A DNA stretch of 64,000 nt, taken from Polynucleobacter sp. AP-Reno-20A-A9 (GTDB lineage: Bacteria > Pseudomonadota > Gammaproteobacteria > Burkholderiales > Burkholderiaceae). How positions within the stretch are numbered: position 1 is the stretch's first letter; each line of letters starts with the position of its first letter. Below the pieces are notes generated by a model. That model was not told where the DNA came from. It was given only the letters and a program-made list of their open reading frames with translations, and ran no database searches. Positions 8,256-17,688 of this stretch are shown piece by piece. The stretch lies in the NCBI RefSeq assembly GCF_018882085.1, contig NZ_JACVPB010000008.1:20049-84048 (forward strand), read 5' to 3'. The position numbers were made by a program, and so were the translations under genes.

Positions 8256-11200
8256 TTCTTTTGAAAATGAAAGCACTTCATCTCTGCTTGAGTCTTGTAT
8301 TGCTCACTTCGGTTGGGATGGTGGAGCTTGTCCATGCTTCGGATAACTCCCTTAGCAGGCAAGAAATTGCAGGGGCTAGAAGAGTATTAACCCAAGCTAC
8401 TATTCTTCAAAAAAGTGGCAAGTCAGCAGAGGCAAATGCTTTTCTAAAAGAGAAGTTCCCAAATGGGCCCCCACCAGGTGATTTAGCAGTCGGTTATTAC
8501 AAAATTATTGCCAATTCACCGGGGGGTTGGAATGAAGCGCGTGCTGGGATTGAAGGCTTAGTAAAGTCTGATCCTAAAAACTTGCAATACACCTTGGCGT
8601 TAGATGCCTTATTAGGTTCAAAGCCAGAAACCCGTGATCTTGCCTTCCAGAACTTGGCTGAAACATATAAAGTTCGCAAAGTAGATAAGCAACGGGTACT
8701 TCAGGTTTGGCGTGAGGTTCTGAACGCCCAGCATACCGGTCCAGAACTTATTCCGTATTACGAACAGTATCTAAAGTTGGATCCCCATAATCAAGAAATT
8801 ACCGGTCGATGGATTCTGGAGAAGGATACGCTTGAAGAGCGTAAACGTATTGCGAGTGATCCTGTACTTAGACGCCGTCAGCTTGGCTTGGATCTATTGG
8901 ATAAGGGCGACATTGCAGGTGCAGAAGCGCCGCTGATGGACACTCTCAAGGTGAGGCCAAAGGATTATTTGGCATTGGGTGGCATGGGCGTAATTCGGAT
9001 GAGGCAAAGCAATTATGAAGAGGCTGTTACTTACTATCAGAAAGCTCTAACGCTCAATCCTGAAAACGGTGGCAAGTGGAAGAGTCTAATATCCACCAGT
9101 GAGTACTGGTTGCAAATTCATCAGGCTGAAGATGCTCGGGACAAAAAGAATTACCCTTTAGCAATGGAAAAAATCCGTTCAGCAATTCTATTGGAGCCAC
9201 AGGGCCCCGAAGGGTTCGCAGTTTTGGGAACCATTGAGGCCGATCGAGGTAACAACAAAGAAGCAGAAAAGCAGTTTAGAGAAGCTTTGGCGATTGAAGC
9301 CGACAACGGTATTGCATTACGTGGATTAGTTCGGCTATTGATTAATGACGGCAAACGCGAGGAAGCGCTAGCCTTAATTAATGCTCAGGCGCCTGCAAAT
9401 AGTGCTGCTGGCAAAGGTTATGACTATTTGAGGGTTAAGATTCTTGGTTCACAGGCAGATGACTTGGTGAGCAAAGGGCAGGGTGTAGCTGCCATTCCCT
9501 ATCTGCAGAGCGCCTTACAGCTTGAGCCACTCAATCCCTGGTTGCGTTTTCAGTTGGCCGGGGTCTATGAGAGCGTGGGGTCAGTCGATAAAGGGTTAGC
9601 CGTCATGAAGGAGGGGTTGCGGCTTGCCCCAAATGATCCTGAGATGACTAATGCCAATGTGCTCTTCTTATTGAGTGCTGATAAAACTGAGGATGCCCTA
9701 AGCTTGATGCGAGGCGCGCTAGCAAAACCATCCTCTGATGCCACATCACTCCGTTTAACTCACGCTAATGTGCTCAATCGCTTGCAGCGAGATGACGAGT
9801 TGAGTCCTGTATTGCAACGGCTTGCCAAAACCCAGTTATCACCAAGCGATAAGCAGAAATTCATTCAGATACAACTCGATTTTGATATTCGTCAGGCACT
9901 CAAAGCGGGTGATACCCAAAAAGCAATCACGCTGTTGAAACAAGCCATCGTACTAGATAGGGATGAGGTTTGGTTGAGATTAGATTTGGCACGTTTATAC
10001 GCAAAGCTGCACCGCCCTAAAGAGGGCATCGCAATATTTGATGCCTTTCTAAAAACGCACCCTAATAGTGTTGAAGGTTTATATGCCTACGCTTTGTACT
10101 TATCCGGTCTTGAGCAAAATCAACCAGCCCTAAAAGTCTTGGAGCGCATTCCTGCGTCTGAACGTACCCCTAAAATTACGCGCTTCCAAAGGGGCGTTTG
10201 GGTTGATCTACAGTTGACCCAGGTAAAGAGGCTGAATGCCCAAGGAGATCAAGCCCAGGCAATCGCTCAGCTAACCACGCTCGAGAGTGAGGTGTCCAAT
10301 GACCCCGACCTTTCTTCCTTGGTTGCGCTCATGTGGGGTTCTATTGGCAAAACAGAGCAAGCCAATGCGCTCTTTCAGAAGATAGAACAAGGCACCCCAA
10401 ATCTCTCGGTTGAGTGGCATTTGCGTTATGCCAATTACCTTCTCATTAATGAGCAGCCAGAGGCATTCCTAAAGGAAATGACGTTTATCTCAAATCAAAA
10501 GCTAAGCCCAGGTCAAAAGCAGGATTTTTTGGATCTACAGCAGACGGCTGAGCTGAGGGCAATCGGTCAACTCATTCAGTCTGGTGATATTCGGGTGGCT
10601 AATCAAAGGCTTCAGCCGCTGATTTCCGCTACCCCCAATAATTACAAGATGATGTATTTAGATAGTCAGATCCAAAGAAGAGAGGGCTACTTGGATAGGG
10701 CGATTGATATTGAGCAGCGCGCACTTGCTCAGTCACCGGTACCGCTATCTAGTTTCAGCAGTCTTTCTACACTCAAACCAGTAGCAAGCTCATCTGGTGT
10801 TTCTGTGTTTCAGATTGAGCCACCAATCTTGGAGCCCTCAGCTGTCGCATCAGGCAGTGCATACCAATACAAACAGATGGCCGACATGATAGATATGCGT
10901 ACCAACTGGATTGACTCAGCTGTTGACTATCTATCCCTCAATGGCACTCCAGGGCAGTCGTATTACCGAGCTACGGAGATACCGCTGGAATGGAAGATGC
11001 TTATGCGCGCGGATGAAAGAGTGACTTTCAGAGCCGACCAGGTCAACATCAATGCGGGGACCATTGATGCTGGTAATTCATATCAAGTGAGTACTTTTGG
11101 CTCCATGGCTGCCTGTAAAACTAATTGCCCAACTACATTTTCAAATCAGTCTGCATCGGGTACCGCTCTGAATGTCGGGTATGAAAAGCAAAACTTTAAG

Positions 11201-12022
11201 GCTGACATCGGTACAACCCCATTGGGCTTCCTCACTCAGAACTGGATTGGTGGAGTGAAACAGAAACTGGATGCGGGTCCTGTGGGTATCTCATTAGAGT
11301 TGGCTCGTCGACCAATGACCAGTACTTTGCTTTCTTATGCTGGCACTCGTGACCCTGTGACTGGCTCTGTCTGGGGCGGCATGGTTGCAACTGGCGGAAC
11401 CGTTGGCTTGAGTCTAGATCAGGGTGGCACCTTCGGTGGATGGACTTACTATCGCGCACGAAGCCTCACGGGTACGAATGTGCAGAGCAATAGTGACAAT
11501 CAATTTATGGCTGGTCTGAACTGGCGCATCGTGAACGAAACCGATCGGCAGCTCTCCAGCGGTCTAACCGGCATGCTCTGGGGTTTCAAAAGAAATGCCG
11601 GAGAGTTTACTTATGGGCAGGGCGGTTACTATAGTCCACAAAGCTATCGCTCTGTGACACTTCCTTTAAATTACTCGCAACGTTTTGCCCGCTTCTCCTA
11701 TGTTGTCGGTGGCTCAGTATCAACCAACTGGTCTCGTACCGATGCTGCGCCATACTTTCCGACCAACTCAGATTATCAAGCTGCCTCTAATAATGCTACG
11801 TATTCAGGAAGTTCTGGACCTGGTAGCGCCTATTCATTCTTGGCCGCTTGGGAGTACCAAGTCACACCTTCAATCTTTGTTGGTAATCGCTTGAAGTTAG
11901 AGCGCTCGCCTTACTATGCCCCAAATAGTTTTGTGCTGTACGTCCGGATAGCGCTTGATGGCGCTGCACCAAACCCTGTGCCATTGCAAACTCAGCCGGT
12001 AATACCGACATCTCGCTTTTAA
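8252..12022 (+). CDS. bcsC: BcsC-like TPR protein with C-terminal outer-membrane barrel
   Basis: The product has 1256 residues and a signal peptide (about 1-29). A very long array of TPR-like helical repeats follows (about 30-820), for example EAVTYYQKALTLNPENGGKW and AEKQFREALAIEADNGIALR. A C-terminal domain (about 870-1256) rich in aromatic, Gly, Ser and Thr residues matches the BcsC outer-membrane porin. In cellulose secretion BcsC guides the glucan through the periplasm and out of the cell. The ATG overlaps the bcsA stop by 4 bases (ATGA), so BcsA and BcsC are coupled with no BcsB or BcsZ between them. Length fits the family (about 1150-1300). Confidence 0.85.
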   Translation: MILLKMKALHLCLSLVLLTSVGMVELVHASDNSLSRQEIAGARRVLTQATILQKSGKSAEANAFLKEKFPNGPPPGDLAVGYYKIIANSPGGWNEARAGIEGLVKSDPKNLQYTLALDALLGSKPETRDLAFQNLAETYKVRKVDKQRVLQVWREVLNAQHTGPELIPYYEQYLKLDPHNQEITGRWILEKDTLEERKRIASDPVLRRRQLGLDLLDKGDIAGAEAPLMDTLKVRPKDYLALGGMGVIRMRQSNYEEAVTYYQKALTLNPENGGKWKSLISTSEYWLQIHQAEDARDKKNYPLAMEKIRSAILLEPQGPEGFAVLGTIEADRGNNKEAEKQFREALAIEADNGIALRGLVRLLINDGKREEALALINAQAPANSAAGKGYDYLRVKILGSQADDLVSKGQGVAAIPYLQSALQLEPLNPWLRFQLAGVYESVGSVDKGLAVMKEGLRLAPNDPEMTNANVLFLLSADKTEDALSLMRGALAKPSSDATSLRLTHANVLNRLQRDDELSPVLQRLAKTQLSPSDKQKFIQIQLDFDIRQALKAGDTQKAITLLKQAIVLDRDEVWLRLDLARLYAKLHRPKEGIAIFDAFLKTHPNSVEGLYAYALYLSGLEQNQPALKVLERIPASERTPKITRFQRGVWVDLQLTQVKRLNAQGDQAQAIAQLTTLESEVSNDPDLSSLVALMWGSIGKTEQANALFQKIEQGTPNLSVEWHLRYANYLLINEQPEAFLKEMTFISNQKLSPGQKQDFLDLQQTAELRAIGQLIQSGDIRVANQRLQPLISATPNNYKMMYLDSQIQRREGYLDRAIDIEQRALAQSPVPLSSFSSLSTLKPVASSSGVSVFQIEPPILEPSAVASGSAYQYKQMADMIDMRTNWIDSAVDYLSLNGTPGQSYYRATEIPLEWKMLMRADERVTFRADQVNINAGTIDAGNSYQVSTFGSMAACKTNCPTTFSNQSASGTALNVGYEKQNFKADIGTTPLGFLTQNWIGGVKQKLDAGPVGISLELARRPMTSTLLSYAGTRDPVTGSVWGGMVATGGTVGLSLDQGGTFGGWTYYRARSLTGTNVQSNSDNQFMAGLNWRIVNETDRQLSSGLTGMLWGFKRNAGEFTYGQGGYYSPQSYRSVTLPLNYSQRFARFSYVVGGSVSTNWSRTDAAPYFPTNSDYQAASNNATYSGSSGPGSAYSFLAAWEYQVTPSIFVGNRLKLERSPYYAPNSFVLYVRIALDGAAPNPVPLQTQPVIPTSRF

Positions 12023-12035
12023 TGAGCTATAGAGA

Positions 12036-12422
12036 ATGAATAAACGTACCCCAAGCTCTTTCTTGTTTCTGGTGATGGGTTTATTTGCCTGTTCAATATT
12101 GAGCGCTCAATCCTTAAATAGCGCCCCTGAGTTTGATCCTTATCTGCCTGGGGAGCTCAATGAGCGGGCGCTTTATGCGTTGAAGGATCAAGATATCTCT
12201 ACCGCTGTCATACTGTTGGAGAGGGCGTATCGATTAAATCCCCACAGCCCAGACATCAAAGCCAACTTAGAGGTGGTTCGAAAGATTGCTCAAGAAAAAG
12301 CTCCCATTCAGATCAATGGCGAGGTTGTTTACTTGGATGCGCTCGGCAATACGGTGAGCTCTGATAGGGTGGTAGATGTGCCAGCGCTGTGGTCGGAATC
12401 TCAAGTTAAATCAAAACCCTAA
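12036..12422 (+). CDS. Small periplasmic TPR-containing protein of the bcs operon
   Basis: This is a 128-residue protein with a signal peptide (about 1-24, hydrophobic core FLFLVMGLFACSI followed by LSAQS). One to two TPR-like helices are visible, such as AVILLERAYRLNPHSPDIKANLEVV. It starts 13 bases after the bcsC stop and is the last gene of the operon. Its 3' end overlaps the convergent bcsG gene by 4 bases. I do not recognise a named family. Location and TPR content suggest a periplasmic helper of the BcsC-like channel, which is inference. Confidence 0.7.
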   Translation: MNKRTPSSFLFLVMGLFACSILSAQSLNSAPEFDPYLPGELNERALYALKDQDISTAVILLERAYRLNPHSPDIKANLEVVRKIAQEKAPIQINGEVVYLDALGNTVSSDRVVDVPALWSESQVKSKP

Positions 12423-13963
12423 TTATTGGTTTCGAATAAATTCCAGTTGATATCGTTGGAGCGGAAGTAGTACGAGGCTCCAAACTTCATGATGACAGAA
12501 TCTTCATTCTCAGCAACAAAACGCGTACTAGGAATATTTATTAAGTAGGATTCAGGTGCAGGGGCAGCCGTACCAAAAGGAGCTTTACCGACAAACTTGG
12601 AGATGAGATCAGAAGTAGCAAGATAGCTAGTTGGTTGCTTGATGATGTTGGTCTTTACTGGGGCCTCTACTTTGCTAGTGAACATGATACCCACGGGAAT
12701 ATTGGTTACGTTAGGGCTTGGAATTTCGCGCATGCCTACGATCTCATTTTTGTTTCTACGAATTGCTGCGCCATGCTCAGGAATGAACACAATGACTACT
12801 TGTCGGCCAGAGTTATTGACCTTGGTATAAAAGCGATCAATATCACTCAATAATTTACGCGCTCTGCGAGAGTAAGTCTCAACACTATTCTCTAGCTTGC
12901 TACCATCCAAGGCGCGATTGCCATCATGCAATGAGATCGTGTTGTAAAAGAGCGCAACCCGTTCATTTGGTGACTTCATACGGGCATCCCACCAATTGGA
13001 TAATACGGAGTAGTCGTCGTAAATCTGTGATCCATCAAAACCTCTTAAATAAGGGGTGGCTTGGGTGTTATCAAATAGCGGAGCAGACATGCCACCTTCA
13101 TTGCGGATTTCCTTTAGAAGATCGCCATATTTACCATCATGATTCAAAGCTAGTTGTACTTGGTAGCCAGTTTTATTGAGGTTATTAAATATTAGAGAAT
13201 CTTCAACAGCCGGTTTGTATAAATCCCGCTGGTCTTGCTGTCCGCGGCTACTGCGCAAGAGGCGAATAATCGACGGCCCACTATAGGAAGAGGCCGAATT
13301 AAAGTTGGTAAACAAGTAATGGAAGCGCTGGAAAAGCGGATTGTTATCTTCTTTGATGTAATTAAGGTCATCCCAAGCTAGGGAGCAGACATTAATCACC
13401 AAGACATCAAACGGAACACTCCTAGCCTTTTGTGAGCGGTTGAAGGCAGTGCGAGATGATTCTTCAATAAAGAAGCCATCAAGGGATTCTGTTAGCTCTG
13501 TATCGCTAGGGAGGCCAATGACTTGACCATCAGAATCATAGGCTAGGGGAGCCATATTTGCTCCCAGTGGAAGTAAGGTGCTTAAGATTGCTAAAGAAGC
13601 AATGGTTGTCATTCTCAGCTTCTTAGAAAGCAGGAAGTAAACAATATAGAGTCCCAGCAAGATAGCGATTACTCGCCAATCCAAAATTCGAGTCAAGAGC
13701 TCTAAGTAGTACTGAAAACTAAAATCGAGCAACTGACTAATTTTGGGGATGATATTTCGGAGGGGCGGGAGAGGGCTATCAAAATACAGAATAACGATAG
13801 CAATAGGTAATGCTATCCATTTGCGAATTCGCAGCAATGTCGGATTGGCATGGGAGAAAATCAGACCAAGAGCAAAGGCGGCATTAACAAAAAAATGAAA
13901 ATGAATGTAGCCTGTATAAAACAGGATTATTTTGATAATGAAATAGAAATTCCAAATTCCCAT
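12419..13963 (-). CDS. bcsG: Cellulose phosphoethanolamine transferase BcsG
   Basis: The protein has 514 residues, with N-terminal transmembrane helices in about 1-135 and a periplasmic alkaline-phosphatase-like domain after that. It follows E. coli BcsG closely along its length: WNFYF near the start, RKWIALPI, INVCSLAWDDL (Cys193), NSASSYSGP (Ser226), SLHDGN (His346) and IPEHGAA (Glu396-His397). These correspond, as I recall them, to the zinc ligands and the serine nucleophile. BcsG transfers phosphoethanolamine from phosphatidylethanolamine to cellulose. Two cysteines that I recall in the E. coli LLRASCGQ and NDCYLF stretches are Arg and Ser here. It reads with bcsZ on the minus strand, one base apart. 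Confidence 0.88.
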   Translation of the reverse strand: MGIWNFYFIIKIILFYTGYIHFHFFVNAAFALGLIFSHANPTLLRIRKWIALPIAIVILYFDSPLPPLRNIIPKISQLLDFSFQYYLELLTRILDWRVIAILLGLYIVYFLLSKKLRMTTIASLAILSTLLPLGANMAPLAYDSDGQVIGLPSDTELTESLDGFFIEESSRTAFNRSQKARSVPFDVLVINVCSLAWDDLNYIKEDNNPLFQRFHYLFTNFNSASSYSGPSIIRLLRSSRGQQDQRDLYKPAVEDSLIFNNLNKTGYQVQLALNHDGKYGDLLKEIRNEGGMSAPLFDNTQATPYLRGFDGSQIYDDYSVLSNWWDARMKSPNERVALFYNTISLHDGNRALDGSKLENSVETYSRRARKLLSDIDRFYTKVNNSGRQVVIVFIPEHGAAIRRNKNEIVGMREIPSPNVTNIPVGIMFTSKVEAPVKTNIIKQPTSYLATSDLISKFVGKAPFGTAAPAPESYLINIPSTRFVAENEDSVIMKFGASYYFRSNDINWNLFETNN

Positions 13964-13964
13964 A

Positions 13965-14978
13965 TTACTTTTTCAGATCCTCGAGAGCCATTTTGGTAAA
14001 TAAAGAAAGCATAGAAGAGTAATAGCCTTGGTCAGGATTAAAGCTGGGCAATGGGGCTGAATCTATATTGGGATAAGCAAGTGTGATGGCGGCAACACTA
14101 TAAAAGCCTGCAGACGCATTGTAGGTCGCCATATCGCCAGAAATCACGTTTACCCAAGCCGGTAGTAGCGGTTTTCCGGTAAAAGAGCCCCAGAAGTTTT
14201 GAAAGGGCTTTATAGAGGAGGGAGCTGCCTGTTGCCCCCAGATTAAATAGAGGGGGATGCGCACTGCGTCATATCCAAATTGCTCGCCATCTACAGGGCC
14301 TAGCTTCTCACCCTCTAATTTGATCCAATTTGATGGCAACTGCCATTTGCCAAATCTAGCCTCTTCTATTAGTTTTAAGCCACTAATCCTTAATTCCTCC
14401 CATTCTGGAGCCGGATCGAGCGCAGATAGATTGGCAATTGCAGGGAAGATCCAGTAGGAGAGGTTGAGTTTTAAGCCTTCTGGTTTTTCAAAGCCCATGG
14501 CTCCAGGAAGTAAAACAGTGCCCTTGCTCGTTTTACGTAAGAGCGTTGCCCTAATAGATTGACTGACCTGTATGGCTGCAAATAAATAACTCGGCTCATT
14601 CCATTTGCGATACGCCCGTGATAGAGCCCAGGCAATAAATAAATCGCCATCGCTGGCATTATTCGTATCATTAATGCCTTCCTTGGGAGACCAGCTCCAG
14701 GCAAACAATTTATCGTCACGAACTTGGAGATTGTGTTGGGTCCAAGTCCAGATTTGAGCAAAGGTTGCTGGGTCATTATTTTGTACTGCAAGCAGCAATG
14801 CCATCCCCTGACCTTCGGTATGGCTGATACCATTTTGACCGCTATCTACTACCCGGCCATTTTCAATAAATGCGGTTTTAAATTGAGCCCAATCTTCACC
14901 GCTAAAAGCGCTTACTGGAGAGTTCAGCATCAGAGCAAAGCTCAAAAGCCAAAGTCGAAGAAGGGTATGCCAAGCCAT
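13965..14978 (-). CDS. bcsZ: Periplasmic endo-1,4-beta-glucanase of glycoside hydrolase family 8 (BcsZ)
   Basis: The product has 337 residues from the ATG at 14978, which gives a clean signal peptide (LLRLWLLSFALMLNSPVSAFS). A TTG-started version to 15014 adds 12 residues before it and is less likely. SHTEGQG has Glu55 in the position of the GH8 general acid, and NDTNNASDGDLFIAWAL holds the conserved Asp cluster. BcsZ trims cellulose in the periplasm and is a regular bcs partner. It is transcribed with bcsG, opposite to bcsAC. The region from 14979 to 15096 is A/T-rich and divergent to the small frame at 15097, so both promoters probably lie there. Confidence 0.88.
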   Translation of the reverse strand: MAWHTLLRLWLLSFALMLNSPVSAFSGEDWAQFKTAFIENGRVVDSGQNGISHTEGQGMALLLAVQNNDPATFAQIWTWTQHNLQVRDDKLFAWSWSPKEGINDTNNASDGDLFIAWALSRAYRKWNEPSYLFAAIQVSQSIRATLLRKTSKGTVLLPGAMGFEKPEGLKLNLSYWIFPAIANLSALDPAPEWEELRISGLKLIEEARFGKWQLPSNWIKLEGEKLGPVDGEQFGYDAVRIPLYLIWGQQAAPSSIKPFQNFWGSFTGKPLLPAWVNVISGDMATYNASAGFYSVAAITLAYPNIDSAPLPSFNPDQGYYSSMLSLFTKMALEDLKK

Positions 14979-15096
14979 AGAATGATTGAATTTAGATGAG
15001 CAATATGCTGGCAATTGATTATGATTTGTAAAACTTAATAATAGGGTACATTATGAATTACCAGCACTTAATTAGCCCAATTTATTTAAATATTTC

Positions 15097-15264
15097 ATGC
15101 AGTTAGCAAACCAAACACTTTACTTTGCAACATTCATCGTTCTGGCAGGCTTAATGGCCCGATTCTTGGCCAATCGGGATGACGATCGCGCTCAATTAGG
15201 GTTGTTTATAGACGCACCCCTCATTGGATCTCTGGGCTATAAGGTGACTCGAAATGACAATTAG
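15097..15264 (+). pseudogene. 55-codon frame repeating the N-terminus of the HD-GYP protein
   Basis: This is an ATG-started frame of 55 codons. It begins MQLANQTLYFATFIVLAGLM, while the HD-GYP protein at 3159 begins [20 protein letters not shown]; about 14 of the first 23 residues are identical. The similarity fades after about 37 residues and the frame then runs through unrelated sequence to a stop. The simplest reading is the remnant of a duplicated HD-GYP or related sensor gene, cut down by deletion. Alternatively it is now a one-helix small protein: its stop overlaps the start of the GGDEF gene by 11 bases, which could couple their translation. Confidence 0.6.
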
Positions 15265-16807
15265 TTTTGAGCCTAGCTCTAATGTTCGCCGTAACTCTCG
15301 CCTCATTTTGGGTGCTTCCATTATTTTGGCGATCATCTTTATTATCAATGCGGTAATTTCTGGATATTTGCTACGACGCAATACAACAGAAGATCGTGCA
15401 GATCAACTCTCCGCCTTGACATTAATATTGGCCGAGCACACTTCGCAGATTATTTTTTCAGCCAATACCGTTTTAAATAGTATTGATGATGTGTTTTATG
15501 CAGCGAAAATTGAAGATGAGAGCAGCTATCGTAAGTTTGCTTCCAATAAAAATCAATTTGAGCTGTTGCAGGAAAAGACAAAATCTAATTCCATTTTAGA
15601 TGTCACCACTTTTGTGGCTAATGACGGTAGAGTGCTTAATTTCTCCCGCTCCTATCCCGCTCCCGAAATTAATCTGGCTGATCGTGACTATTTTGTTTAC
15701 CTGAAAAATCACAATGATCTTGAAACGTTCTATAGCACCCCCGTGCAAAATAAGGGTAACGGTAAATGGGTTTTTTATTTAGCCAGGCGTGTCAATGGTG
15801 CAAACGATGAGTTTCTCGGGGTGATTTTGGTGGGTGTCTCTGTAGAGGTTTTCTCCTCTTTGTACGAGAGATTAGGTGCCAATTTGGGTGATGGTGCAGC
15901 GATAACTCTTTATCGCAAAGACAAGACCTTAATAACCCGTTGGCCTCTAGTTGAAGATCTGATTGGTCGTGTCAACACCAATAGCTTGATTGAGCAATCT
16001 TTGGCTGCTGCCGCAGAAGGTAATGGCGTGATCTTTACATCCATGACCGGCTTTACTCGGCAAAACACGTCCCCTGTCGAGCGCATGATTTCTTATCGTA
16101 AGGTTTCTGGCTATCCTTTTGTGGTGGGTACGGTTGTGCCTGAATCCTTGTATTTGGCTAATTGGCATAAGAATGCGACTGGCGGCTTAATTGCCACCGT
16201 TTTGAGCATCATTATTTTATTTGTTGGAACCTATTTTCTTCTGAGGACTTATAGGCGTAATGCTGAAAACCAATATCGCGCACATCATGATGTTCTTACA
16301 AGATTACCCAATAGGACTTTATTCTCTGATCGTCTTTCGTATTCATTGGCCAATTGCAAGCGCAACCAAACTAAATTAGCGCTACTTTTTATTGATTTAG
16401 ACAATCTTAAAACGATTAATGATGTCTATGGCCATCTTGCGGGTGATGCAGTTCTTATGGAAGTGGCAGAAAGAATACGAGACTGTCTGCGAGATACTGA
16501 TACTGTGGCTCGTCTCGGCGGGGATGAGTTTATTGTGCTCTTGCCAGGTGTTGGTGACGAGAAGAATGCCTTGATGGTTGCTGAAAAAATTCGATCCTCC
16601 CTCATAATGCCGATTATTGCTGATGGCAATACTGTAAATACAAGTGCAAGTATTGGGGTGGCCTTATATCCAGACCATGGATCAAACGAGACCGATTTGA
16701 TGAACAATGCCGATATGGCCATGTATGAAGCTAAATCCAGCGGCCGAAACGCTATTGAAATCTTTGGTGAGAAGGTTATTCAGGCAGTTTTCAAAGATAT
16801 TTCATGA
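15254..16807 (+). CDS. Membrane diguanylate cyclase with periplasmic dCache-like sensor
   Basis: A 517-residue protein: transmembrane helix 1 (about 17-40), an extracytoplasmic region of about 265 residues resembling a double Cache domain (for example ADRDYFVYLKNH), transmembrane helix 2 (about 310-330) and a C-terminal GGDEF domain. The active site RLGGDEF has GGDEF at 422-426. RDTD at 413-416 lies exactly five residues before it and forms an inhibitory I-site, so product feedback is expected. It makes cyclic-di-GMP from two GTP. With the PilZ domains of BcsA and the HD-GYP enzyme nearby, a local cyclic-di-GMP circuit is likely. The start overlaps the 55-codon frame. Confidence 0.9.
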   Translation: MTISFEPSSNVRRNSRLILGASIILAIIFIINAVISGYLLRRNTTEDRADQLSALTLILAEHTSQIIFSANTVLNSIDDVFYAAKIEDESSYRKFASNKNQFELLQEKTKSNSILDVTTFVANDGRVLNFSRSYPAPEINLADRDYFVYLKNHNDLETFYSTPVQNKGNGKWVFYLARRVNGANDEFLGVILVGVSVEVFSSLYERLGANLGDGAAITLYRKDKTLITRWPLVEDLIGRVNTNSLIEQSLAAAAEGNGVIFTSMTGFTRQNTSPVERMISYRKVSGYPFVVGTVVPESLYLANWHKNATGGLIATVLSIIILFVGTYFLLRTYRRNAENQYRAHHDVLTRLPNRTLFSDRLSYSLANCKRNQTKLALLFIDLDNLKTINDVYGHLAGDAVLMEVAERIRDCLRDTDTVARLGGDEFIVLLPGVGDEKNALMVAEKIRSSLIMPIIADGNTVNTSASIGVALYPDHGSNETDLMNNADMAMYEAKSSGRNAIEIFGEKVIQAVFKDIS

Positions 16808-16899
16808 GGCTTAATTTTTCCGCGTGACGCTTGCGACGAATAACGTTTGTATTCTTAAGCAAGCTTAAGCACAAAATACATTGGGAAAAATGATTGTTT

Positions 16900-17685
16900 A
16901 TGAAAAAATTTAATATCCGCAAAATTATTTTAATTCCATCGATCAGCCTTGGGGTTTTGTCCATATTAATTGGATCAAATCCAATTCAAAGCGCACCCAT
17001 TTCGACCATTCCTACGGTGCAAATTGGAAACTTGATCTGGGATCAAACCGAGATGAATATTGCTGACGTGAAGACTTACGCATCATCAACGGGTTTTGTG
17101 AGTGCAGCAGAGCAGAAGGGTGGCGGCTTATCTTATGAAGCTGGCTTTGTTCAAAAGCCAGATTGGACATGGAAAACTCCCTACGGCGTTCCTGCAAAAG
17201 ATGCTGAGCCAGCGGCGCATCTTAATCAAAAAGAGGCTGAAGCTATCTGCCGCTATTACGGTAAACGTTTACCGACAGATGTTGAGTGGACTAGTACCGC
17301 ATTCTTAGAGCAAAGGGCTAATCCTCCTGTTGGATACGTAAAGGGTCAGCGTTACCCCTATCCGGGCGGTAGCACCCCAGCGGTATCTCACTGCCTCAGT
17401 GGTTGTGGTGATTACAAGGGTCTTGCTCCTGCCGGGGCCCTGAATCGAGGTACAGGGCACGTTATCGCTGGCTCAACCAAACCTGGCGTGAATGGCTTGT
17501 TCGATATGGGTGGCAATGTATGGGAGTGGACGGCTACAGAGCGTAATGGAGGCTACATCACTCGTGGTGCTTCATGGTGGTACGGTCCAGAGCGGCAGCA
17601 AGAATCTGATGTGGAGTCCAAACCTGGCGATATTGCTGTGGTTTATATCGGATTTCGCTGTGTTGCCGATGCCGTGAAACAATAG
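16900..17685 (+). CDS. Exported SUMF1/FGE-sulfatase family protein
   Basis: The protein has 261 residues from the ATG at 16900; a TTG two codons upstream is a weaker start. The N-terminus KKFNIRKIILIPSISLGVLS gives a signal peptide or membrane anchor. The rest has the formylglycine-generating-enzyme-like fold: LNQKEAEAICRYYGKRLPTDVEW, FDMGGNVWEWTA, TRGASWWYG and a final IGFRCVADA. Proteins of this fold include true formylglycine generators but also many binding or non-catalytic modules. The typical catalytic Cys pair near the C-terminus is not evident, so a sulfatase-activating role is doubtful. It ends 3 bases before the helicase gene. Confidence 0.78.
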   Translation: MKKFNIRKIILIPSISLGVLSILIGSNPIQSAPISTIPTVQIGNLIWDQTEMNIADVKTYASSTGFVSAAEQKGGGLSYEAGFVQKPDWTWKTPYGVPAKDAEPAAHLNQKEAEAICRYYGKRLPTDVEWTSTAFLEQRANPPVGYVKGQRYPYPGGSTPAVSHCLSGCGDYKGLAPAGALNRGTGHVIAGSTKPGVNGLFDMGGNVWEWTATERNGGYITRGASWWYGPERQQESDVESKPGDIAVVYIGFRCVADAVKQ

Positions 17686-17688
17686 GGA

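Noticed and set aside
15196..15381. Minus-strand and other-frame open frames within larger genes
   Set aside because: They lie opposite well-supported genes and show no domain, signal or ribosome-site evidence.
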